DNA of 20,924 nucleotides, taken from assembly GCA_019416395.1 (NCBI GenBank), contig DXXH01000038.1, positions 1,127-22,050 of the forward strand, read 5' to 3'. Source of the DNA: Clostridiales bacterium. GTDB lineage: Bacteria; Bacillota; Clostridia; Oscillospirales; Acutalibacteraceae. Under the pieces are notes generated by a model. That model was not told the DNA's origin. It made no database searches and was given only the letters and a program-made list of their open reading frames with translations. The translations under genes and the position numbers were made by a program. Positions 14,768 to 20,924 of this stretch are shown piece by piece (position 1 is the first letter of the stretch; each line of letters begins with the position of its first letter).

Positions 14768-15844
14768 ATGATAGAGGTTAAGAACCTCACCAAGCGCTAC
14801 GGCCAGAACCTGGCGCTGGATCGCGTGAGCTTTAAAATCGAGGAGGGCACCATCGTTGGGTTCCTGGGACCTAACGGCGCTGGCAAATCCACCACGATGA
14901 ACATCATCACGGGCTACCTTTCCGCCACTTCCGGCGAGGTGACGGTTTCCGGGAAAAATACCCTGGAAGAACCCAACGAGGTAAAAAAGCAGATCGGCTA
15001 CCTGCCCGAGCAGCCGCCCCTTTACATGGACATGACGGTAAAGGAATACTTAAACTTCATGTACGACCTGAAAAAGGCCAAGCTTCCCAGAGAACAGCAT
15101 CTGGGTGAGATCTGCCGCCTGGTGAAGATCGAGAACGTGTACAAACGGCTGATCGGCAACCTGTCCAAGGGCTACAAACAGCGTGTGGGCATTGCCCAGG
15201 CGCTGATCGGCAACCCCCCGGTCCTGATTCTGGACGAACCTACCGTGGGTCTGGACCCCAAGCAGATCATCGAGATCCGGGCCCTGATCAAGAATCTGGG
15301 CCGGAACCACACGGTGATCCTCAGCTCCCATATCCTGCCGGAAGTGCAGGCCGTGTGCGAGCGGATCATCGTCATCAATAACGGCCGGGTGGTGGCCGAC
15401 GGCGCCACCGATACCCTGGCCCACGACCTGTCCCCCGACCACCGGCTGATTCTCCGGGCGGAAGGTCCGGAGCGGGAAATGGTCCACGCGCTGCAGGGAG
15501 TCCCCGGCGTGGTGGACGCCTATTCCATGGGCGAAAAGGAAAAGGGCGTGTACGAGCTGAGTGTGGAATCCACCCCGGACAACGACATTCGCCGGGATGT
15601 GTTTGCCCTGATGGCCCGGAAGGGCTGGCCCATGCTGGCCCTGCGGAACACCGACCTGACTCTGGAAGACCTGTTCCTGCAGCTGACCAGTTCCGACGCC
15701 AGCCTGCTTCCCAGCCAGGAAGAGGACGGGGACGGGGAAAAGCCTTTGGACCCCAACCAGGATTTGGACTTTAGCGGCGCTGAGGAAAAACCTGAGGAGC
15801 CGGAGAAGGACGAGAAAACAGAGGAAGGAGATGAGGAGCAGTGA
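14768..15844 (+). CDS. ABC transporter ATP-binding protein (GldA/NatA-like)
   Basis: This 358-residue ATPase powers the membrane complex encoded by the next genes. It has Walker A GPNGAGKST (34-42), signature LSKGYKQR (132-139), Walker B VLILDEPTVGLD (152-163) and the switch His in LSSHIL. After the ATPase core of about 230 residues there is an accessory domain and a ~40-residue acidic tail rich in Glu, Asp and Pro. That tail is unusual for ABC-2 ATPases and may contact the partner proteins. AGGAGG lies 10 bases before the ATG. Its stop codon overlaps the GTG start of the permease (GTGA), so translation is coupled. Confidence 0.95.
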   Translation: MIEVKNLTKRYGQNLALDRVSFKIEEGTIVGFLGPNGAGKSTTMNIITGYLSATSGEVTVSGKNTLEEPNEVKKQIGYLPEQPPLYMDMTVKEYLNFMYDLKKAKLPREQHLGEICRLVKIENVYKRLIGNLSKGYKQRVGIAQALIGNPPVLILDEPTVGLDPKQIIEIRALIKNLGRNHTVILSSHILPEVQAVCERIIVINNGRVVADGATDTLAHDLSPDHRLILRAEGPEREMVHALQGVPGVVDAYSMGEKEKGVYELSVESTPDNDIRRDVFALMARKGWPMLALRNTDLTLEDLFLQLTSSDASLLPSQEEDGDGEKPLDPNQDLDFSGAEEKPEEPEKDEKTEEGDEEQ

Positions 15845-16548
15845 GAGCGGTTTTCAAGCGCGAGTTGCGCTCTTATTTCAGTTCCCCTGTGGGCTATGTG
15901 TGCGTGGCGGCCCTGATGGCCCTGTACGGCTTCTACTATTACCAGGCTATGCTGTATAGCTCTTCCAGCTATATTTCGGCGGTATTTTCCACCATGTTCA
16001 GCTTCAGCATGATGATCATTCCCATCATCACCATGCGGAGCATGACCGATGACCAGAAGAACAAGACCGACCAGGCGCTGTTGACGGCGCCGGTAGGGGT
16101 GACGTCCATTGTGCTGGGCAAATTTTTCGCCTGCTGGTGCGTGTATTTCATCGCCACCACCCTGGGCGGCATTCTCCCGGCCATCGCCATGAGCTTTTTC
16201 TCCAACCCTGCCTGGGGAGAGATCATCGGCACCTACATCGGGGCCCTGCTCTATGGCGCCGCCATGATTTCCATCGGCGTGTTTATCTCCAGCTTGACGG
16301 TGAGCCAGATCATCGCCGCTATCGGCACCTTTATCATCTCGGTGCTTTTGATGTATATCGACAGCCTGGCTTCCAATTTTTCCAACCAGATTGTCAGCAC
16401 TATCGTCCAGTGGATTTCCTTCAATGACCGTTACAGCACCTTTACCCAGGGCATGTTCAGCATTTCCAGCGTAGTCTTCTTTGTGAGTGTGGCCGCTGTA
16501 TTTGTCTTTCTCACCGCCCGTAAGGTGGAAAGCCGCCGCTGGAGCTAA
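15841..16548 (+). CDS. ABC-2 type permease (GldF-like)
   Basis: The 235-residue integral membrane protein starts MRAVFKRELRSYFSSPVGYV, the amphipathic entry segment common to GldF and NosY-type ABC-2 permeases, and has about six transmembrane segments. The conserved ITMRSMTDDQKNKTDQALLT loop is typical of GldF-like subunits. It should pair with the ATPase encoded immediately upstream. The start codon is GTG at 15841, overlapping the previous stop codon, with GGAAGGAG at about 15823-15830. The substrate is unknown. Confidence 0.92.
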   Translation: MRAVFKRELRSYFSSPVGYVCVAALMALYGFYYYQAMLYSSSSYISAVFSTMFSFSMMIIPIITMRSMTDDQKNKTDQALLTAPVGVTSIVLGKFFACWCVYFIATTLGGILPAIAMSFFSNPAWGEIIGTYIGALLYGAAMISIGVFISSLTVSQIIAAIGTFIISVLLMYIDSLASNFSNQIVSTIVQWISFNDRYSTFTQGMFSISSVVFFVSVAAVFVFLTARKVESRRWS

Positions 16549-16562
16549 GGAGGACACCGAAT

Positions 16563-18119
16563 ATGGAAACGAAACAGACAGAAATCAAGCAGGCTGAGCC
16601 CCAGAACGCCCAGCCTCAGAAAACTCCCAAAAAACCGGGGAAAAACCCCTTCCGTTCCACCAAATTCAAGCGGGGTGGCATGGCCACCCTGATGACCGTG
16701 GTGTTCATCGCCATTGTGGTGGTGCTCAACGTGGTGGTGTCGGCCTTGACCCAGCGGTTCCCGTCCATGGATATCGACCTGACGGCCCAGGGTCTGAACA
16801 CCCTGTCCGACCAGGCTTTGGAAGTGGCCAAGGGCGTGGAGCAGGATACCACCATCTACCTGATCGGCAGTGAGGACGCCTACGAGAAAAACCAGATCTA
16901 TACCAGCTATGGGCTGGAGTACAGCCAGGTGGCCAATCTGGCCAAGCGGCTGGCGGAAGCCAATTCCAAAATCAAGGTGGAATTTGTGGACCCGGATACC
17001 AACCCCACCTTTATCAGCGAGTATCCTGACGACAACCTGGCCACCGGCAAGGTGCTGGTGAAAACAGAACGCCGTTACCGGGTGCTGAGCGTGACAGACC
17101 TGTTCAGCATGGAGCAGGATCAGACCACCTATCAGACCAAGAGCTATTCCATGGTGGACAGCGCTTTGGCATCCGCTCTGGAATTGGTGAATATGGACGA
17201 TGTGCCTGTGTTCGCCATCGCCACCGGCCACGGGGAAATGCTGACCAGCGACAACATGGGCAGCTTCCTGGATATAATGGAAGGCCAGAACTTTGAGGTG
17301 CAGGAATTCGACCTGCTCACCGAGGATGTGCCGGAAGGCACCCAGGTGCTCATGCTTCCCACCCCCACCACCGACTATTCCTTGGACGAGGTGGATAAGC
17401 TGCGGAGCTATATGGAAGACACTTCCCACAGCGATCCTGTGACCCTGCTGGCCACCTGCTATCCCGCCCAGGGCAGCTTGCCCAACTATGCGGCGTTCCT
17501 GGAAGAATGGGGCGTGCAGGTGGGAGAAGGAGTTGTGGCGGAAACCGATACCAGCCGCATGGCTGTGGCGGACGCCAGCGGCGTGATCGTGGACGCCTCT
17601 GAGGAGTTCCTCACCGACAACACCTATGACCATCTTGTGTCCTATTACAGCTCTCCCTTGAACCTGCTGTTCAAGGCCAACAACGACATCACCACCTATG
17701 ACCTGTGGACCACGGCCGATTCCGCCTATGTGGCCACCCAGGACAGCGCCCAAGAGAACCAGGATCCGGAAACCAGCGCCCAGACCGTGGCCACTGTTTC
17801 CAGCAAGCTGATGACCATAGACGGGTCTTCCGTGTACCGGAGCCTGGTGGTCTTCGGATCTTCCAACCTGTTCACCGATACCTTCATGGGCACTTCCGCC
17901 TTTGGGGATAGCAATTACGTGCGGGATCTGCTGTTGTACCTCACCGGCAACGATGGCAGCAACGTGTCTGTGAGCACAGAGCGTGTCCAGACCAACGTGA
18001 CCGACGTGAGCGCCAGCCGCAGCACCATCGATGCTCTGGGTTGGCTGTTCAGCGCCATCATTCCCGTGGTGATTCTGGCGGCTGGGCTTGTGATCTTCCT
18101 GAAGAGGAGGCACCTGTAA
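16563..18119 (+). CDS. GldG-like ABC transporter auxiliary protein
   Basis: This 518-residue protein belongs to the GldG/ABC-transporter auxiliary group. It has a Gln/Pro/Lys-rich cytoplasmic N-terminus, a transmembrane segment at about 41-62, a large extracytoplasmic domain and a second transmembrane segment at about 492-512 ending in KRRHL. The extracellular part includes VFAIATGHGEML, resembling the IFT/DUF4350-type fold, and ends just before the membrane. In Flavobacterium GldG works with GldA and GldF; here it probably forms an envelope complex with the ATPase and permease. AAGGAGG lies just upstream of the ATG at 16563, and the gene follows the permease by 14 bases. Confidence 0.88.
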   Translation: METKQTEIKQAEPQNAQPQKTPKKPGKNPFRSTKFKRGGMATLMTVVFIAIVVVLNVVVSALTQRFPSMDIDLTAQGLNTLSDQALEVAKGVEQDTTIYLIGSEDAYEKNQIYTSYGLEYSQVANLAKRLAEANSKIKVEFVDPDTNPTFISEYPDDNLATGKVLVKTERRYRVLSVTDLFSMEQDQTTYQTKSYSMVDSALASALELVNMDDVPVFAIATGHGEMLTSDNMGSFLDIMEGQNFEVQEFDLLTEDVPEGTQVLMLPTPTTDYSLDEVDKLRSYMEDTSHSDPVTLLATCYPAQGSLPNYAAFLEEWGVQVGEGVVAETDTSRMAVADASGVIVDASEEFLTDNTYDHLVSYYSSPLNLLFKANNDITTYDLWTTADSAYVATQDSAQENQDPETSAQTVATVSSKLMTIDGSSVYRSLVVFGSSNLFTDTFMGTSAFGDSNYVRDLLLYLTGNDGSNVSVSTERVQTNVTDVSASRSTIDALGWLFSAIIPVVILAAGLVIFLKRRHL

Positions 18120-18123
18120 GCCC

Positions 18124-19644
18124 ATGAAGAAAAACCTGCGTTATCTTTTGATCATGCTGGCGGTACTGGTGGTATTGGGCGGCGGCGCGGCTGTGCTGCT
18201 GCTGACCCAGCCGGTGGAGACGGAAGAGGAATCGTCCTCTTCTTCCTCGGTGGTCACCGAGACCGTCATTGACCGGGCGGACAGCGAAGTGGCATCCATC
18301 CGGGTGAAGAACCCCACGACAGAATTTTTGCTGCTGCCCTTGGAGCAGGAAACCGCTACCTCGGAAGAAAGCAGCGAGGAAAGCTCTTCCACGTCCACCT
18401 CGGTGCAGTTCACCATCGACGGCTACCAGGGCTTTGACCTGGATACCGCTGAGGTGACCGGCGCCGCCGACACGGTGGTGTCCATCGTCGCGTCGAAGAA
18501 CCTGGGCGAGCAAGAGGATCTGGAGCAGTTCGGTCTTACCGGGGAAAACGCCACGGAAGTGTCCGTGAACTACACCGACGGCTCCACCGATGAATTTGTG
18601 GTGGGCAATACGGCCGGGGAATCCTCGGGCCGGTACCTTTTGAAGGACGGCGTGGTGTACATTTCCGCCTCTTTCTCCGGCGCCCTGCTGGGCACGCCCC
18701 TGGACTTTATCCAGACAGAAATCTACAGCGTGCCTGACCGGGTGGAGGAAACGGTGGACAGCGAGGGCTCCAGCTCTCAGACCACTTTGACCGATATCCT
18801 GTACCATATGGAGCTTTCCGGGACCCATCTGGAACAGCCCATTGTCATCGACTATGACGAAAGCAAGATCAGCACCTACCTGATTTCGGAACCGGTGGTG
18901 GCGGAATCCGGCACCAACCAGTTCAGCGAGATCGTCACCGCCCTGAAGAGCCTGACGGCGGATTCCGTGGTGGCTACAGGCCGGACCCAGGAAACCCTGG
19001 AAGAATACGGCCTGGCAGAGCCCTACGCCAAGATCACCTTTGACATGAACGGGGAAGACCATACCCTGGCAGTGAGCGATACAAACGCCGACGGCGACCG
19101 GTATCTCCTGGCCGACGACAAGGACGTGGTGTACGTGGTGTCGGCGGATACCGTAGCTTCCTGGGCGGAAGCGGAGCTGATGGACCTGCGCATGAGCTAT
19201 GTGTGGCTGCCCAACATCAACGATGTCAGCACCATGACCATGACCGTGAACGGGGAGACGGCATACCAGTTCAACGTGACCAGAACGGTGAACGAGGAGA
19301 AATCCACCGAGGAATCCACCTCTTACGATTTGACCGTGACCACCGTGGACGGGGATACGGTAGACTATGAGAATTACCAAGACCTGTATCAGGCTGCCTT
19401 GTCCCTGGCGGTGCTTTCCACCGACCAGGCAGAGTATGACAGCAATACAGTGTCCTTGGAGATCCGCTACGAGTACTTTGACGGCAGCGATCCGGACGTG
19501 ATCACCTATTGCGCCGTGAACGGCCAGGAACAGCGCTGTGCAGCCCTGTTGAACGGGAGCTATAGCGGCCTGGTGCGCCGGAGCGACGTGGAGACCCTGA
19601 CAGAAAAGCTGGAAAAGGTTTACCAAAACCAGGCAATCGAGTAA
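18124..19644 (+). CDS. DUF4340 membrane-anchored protein
   Basis: The 506-residue product has one N-terminal membrane anchor (about residues 7-28), a Ser/Glu-rich linker and a long extracellular region. That region contains two similar passages (for example LEQFGLTGE and LEEYGLAEPYAKITFDMNGE) that are characteristic of DUF4340 proteins and suggest tandem domains. DUF4340 genes commonly follow gldG-like genes, and this one starts four bases after the GldG-like stop codon. It likely completes the envelope complex. An AGAGGAGG site (18103-18110) lies inside the previous gene, 13 bases before the ATG. No terminator is obvious before the next promoter. Function is not known. Confidence 0.88.
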   Translation: MKKNLRYLLIMLAVLVVLGGGAAVLLLTQPVETEEESSSSSSVVTETVIDRADSEVASIRVKNPTTEFLLLPLEQETATSEESSEESSSTSTSVQFTIDGYQGFDLDTAEVTGAADTVVSIVASKNLGEQEDLEQFGLTGENATEVSVNYTDGSTDEFVVGNTAGESSGRYLLKDGVVYISASFSGALLGTPLDFIQTEIYSVPDRVEETVDSEGSSSQTTLTDILYHMELSGTHLEQPIVIDYDESKISTYLISEPVVAESGTNQFSEIVTALKSLTADSVVATGRTQETLEEYGLAEPYAKITFDMNGEDHTLAVSDTNADGDRYLLADDKDVVYVVSADTVASWAEAELMDLRMSYVWLPNINDVSTMTMTVNGETAYQFNVTRTVNEEKSTEESTSYDLTVTTVDGDTVDYENYQDLYQAALSLAVLSTDQAEYDSNTVSLEIRYEYFDGSDPDVITYCAVNGQEQRCAALLNGSYSGLVRRSDVETLTEKLEKVYQNQAIE

Positions 19645-19651
19645 CCCCTAC

Positions 19652-19680
19652 TTGACAAAGGGTGCGGCGTATGCTTTAAT
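19652..19680 (+). promoter_or_regulatory. Strong sigma-A promoter for the substrate-binding gene
   Basis: A consensus TTGACA (19652-19657), a 17-base spacer and TTTAAT (19675-19680) with an extended TG (19672-19673) lie eight bases after the DUF4340 stop codon. Transcription should start near 19687, giving a leader of about 134 bases. Confidence 0.9.
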
Positions 19681-19686
19681 GAAACA

Positions 19687-19800
19687 ACCAGAAGACGGGA
19701 CGGGGCTGGAATGAGAGCCCTTCCCTGACGGTTGGGACAGTGCCGCGAGGAAATGTCCCTGCGACCCCTTAGCTTGGGCCGCAGGGATTTTGCTTTTTTG
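19687..19800 (+). promoter_or_regulatory. Terminator/antiterminator leader, T-box-like, class unresolved
   Basis: A first hairpin pairs GGGCT (19703-19707) with AGCCC (19716-19720) around loop GGAATGAG. A second hairpin, GGGACA/TGTCCC (19734-19739/19754-19759), encloses CC-GCGA-GG and a GUG/AAA internal loop. Its 3' strand overlaps the terminator arm TCCCTGC (19756-19762), which pairs with GCAGGGA (19781-19787), so the two folds exclude each other. CCGCG plus GTCCCT is reminiscent of the T-box antiterminator, but the tRNA-pairing UGGN is not in its usual place and there is no room for a full Stem I. It may be an ultrashort T-box or another riboswitch class. Confidence 0.7.
19756..19799 (+). 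terminator. Conditional intrinsic terminator in the leader
   Basis: TCCCTGC/GCAGGGA forms the outer stem and CCC/GGG (19766-19768/19776-19778) the inner stem, followed by TTTTGCTTTTTT. It would stop transcription before the substrate-binding gene unless the upstream antiterminator forms. Confidence 0.85.
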
Positions 19801-19820
19801 GAAAGAAGGAGAACAAAACC

Positions 19821-20873
19821 ATGAAAAAGGGTACGCCTATGAAAAGGCTGTTTAGCGCCCTGTTGAGTCTGGCTGTTTGCGCCAGCGCCCTGGCAGGCTG
19901 CGCCAATGGGGAAAATTCTTCCATTGCCCCCAGCGCTTCCCCGGAAGTGTCCAAGGTGGAAGAGGAAAGCTATAAAATCGGCCTGGTGCAGTATAAGGAG
20001 CATACCGCCCTGGACGCCCTGCGGGAAGCCTTTATGGGCCGTCTGGAGGAATGGGGCTGCGATGAGACCCAAGTGGAGATCGATTACCAAAACGCCGGCG
20101 GGGATTCCGCCAAAGCGGTGGAAATCTGCGATGGGTTTGTGGAAGATGAGGTGGACATGATCGTGGCCATCGCCACACCGGCAGCCCAGGCGGCCATTTC
20201 CGCAGTGGCAGGCACTGACGTGGTGGTGGTGTTTACCGGAGTGAGCGATGAAGGCGTCCTGGGCCTGGACCAGGGGGAAGCACCTTCCAGCAAGATCACT
20301 GGTGTGGTCTCCCCTACGCCGGTCAGCCAGCTGTTGGGATTGGCCGCCCAGGCGGACAGTTCCCTGCATACCCTGGGGCTGCTGTATGACCCGGGCCAGC
20401 CCGATTCCGAAGCGGAAATCCAGAAGGTAAAGGAGTATTGCTCGGAGCAGGGCTGGGAAGTGGTGGAATCCACCGTTTCCGATGAGGAATCGGTGCAGCA
20501 GGCCGCTACGGATCTTTGCAGCAAGGTGGACGCCATGTACACCCCGGCGGACAATACGGTGGCTCCCAAGGCCGCGGAAGTGGCGGAAGCGGCAAAGGCC
20601 GCCGGAGTGCCTTGGTATACCGGCGCGGATTCCATGGTCCAGGCGGGCGCTTTGGCCTCGATGGGTGTGACCGGCCGGGAAATGGGTGTTCAGGCAGCGG
20701 ATATGGCGGTGAAGCTCATGGAAGGCCAGAGCCTGGAAGAAGTTCCGGTGTACACCTTCTCCGACTATCAGACCTATGTGAACCAAACCACTTTGAAGGC
20801 TTTGGAAGAGATCGTTCTTCCCGAGGAAACGCTGCAAAGCGCCTTCCTCTATCAGGCAGAGACAAAAGAATAA
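19821..20873 (+). CDS. ABC substrate-binding lipoprotein (TrpX-like family)
   Basis: The 350-residue product is a lipoprotein: basic start, hydrophobic core, lipobox LAGC with Cys27. The mature part is a two-lobe periplasmic-binding fold of the ABC_sub_bind family (IGLVQYKEHTALDALREAF near the start, AIATPAAQAA, VVFTGVSDE, LGLLYDPGQPDSE). Members include the tryptophan/tyrosine binding protein TrpX of streptococci and clostridia, but the ligand cannot be read here. AAGGAG (19806-19811) precedes the ATG at 19821 by 9 bases; another ATG at 19839 is possible. It is expressed from its own promoter and leader and is followed directly by a strong terminator, with no permease or ATPase in the window. 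Confidence 0.93.
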   Translation: MKKGTPMKRLFSALLSLAVCASALAGCANGENSSIAPSASPEVSKVEEESYKIGLVQYKEHTALDALREAFMGRLEEWGCDETQVEIDYQNAGGDSAKAVEICDGFVEDEVDMIVAIATPAAQAAISAVAGTDVVVVFTGVSDEGVLGLDQGEAPSSKITGVVSPTPVSQLLGLAAQADSSLHTLGLLYDPGQPDSEAEIQKVKEYCSEQGWEVVESTVSDEESVQQAATDLCSKVDAMYTPADNTVAPKAAEVAEAAKAAGVPWYTGADSMVQAGALASMGVTGREMGVQAADMAVKLMEGQSLEEVPVYTFSDYQTYVNQTTLKALEEIVLPEETLQSAFLYQAETKE

Positions 20874-20884
20874 GAAAAGTCCCC

Positions 20885-20921
20885 AAAAAGGCGGCTGTGA
20901 ATTTCACAGCCGCCTTTTTTT
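20885..20921 (+). terminator. Strong intrinsic terminator after the substrate-binding gene
   Basis: GGCGGCTGTGAA and TTCACAGCCGCC form a 12-base-pair stem with a two-base loop, flanked by an A-run and a T7 run, starting about a dozen bases after the stop codon. Confidence 0.95.
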
Positions 20922-20924
20922 GTT

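Noticed and set aside
19690..19740. Guanidine-II (mini-ykkC) riboswitch from two ACGG motifs
   Set aside because: The ACGG sequences are not closed by clean stems, so the required paired ACGR hairpins are not present.
1..20924. tRNA, rRNA, prophage or toxin-antitoxin genes
   Set aside because: I looked for them on both strands and saw no convincing sequence.

Overview
This window is the right-hand side of a bacterial replication origin together with the DNA-replication gene block that normally follows it. The order is oriC, dnaN, yaaA (S4 domain), recF, remB (DUF370), gyrB, gyrA, all on the + strand. This matches the Bacillus/Clostridia arrangement, so dnaA should lie just left of base 1. 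The host DNA is GC-rich, and strong Shine-Dalgarno sites and sigma-A type promoters are common. Together with a NUDIX/DUF1015 pair and a GldFG/DUF4340 ABC operon, this suggests a high-GC member of the Clostridia (Oscillospiraceae/Ruminococcaceae-like). The taxonomic call is inference.

Layout. 1-287: DnaA boxes, a DnaA-trio tract and the dnaN leader. 288-4428: dnaN, yaaA, recF, remB and an unrecognised zinc-ribbon membrane protein with a 27-residue tandem repeat, closed by an intrinsic terminator. 4521-9988: a strong promoter, a structured leader, gyrB (TTG start), a palindrome-rich spacer, a small YcxB-like membrane protein and gyrA. 9989-10300: three imperfect 52-53 bp tandem repeats and a bidirectional terminator. 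10344-14477, minus strand: DUF1015 protein, NUDIX hydrolase and a small lipoprotein, interrupted between the last two by an IS110-family element (about 10965-12503). 14663-19644, plus strand: a four-gene operon (ATPase, permease, GldG-like, DUF4340). 19652-20921: a promoter, a terminator/antiterminator leader resembling a T-box, a substrate-binding lipoprotein and a strong terminator.

The most striking object is the IS110 element. Its left non-coding end can be read as a complete bridge RNA. It has a 5' hairpin, a target-binding loop whose two guides match the two host flanks, and a donor-binding loop whose two guides match the two element ends. These matches fix the insertion to a CT core. 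The same boundaries create a TTGACT-17-TATTAT promoter across the joined right and left ends of a circular form. Removing the element restores a plausible minus-strand NUDIX-lipoprotein junction.

The replication genes supply the sliding clamp, gap repair and supercoiling control next to the origin. The two right-hand operons are envelope transport or lipoprotein systems whose substrates cannot be read from sequence.
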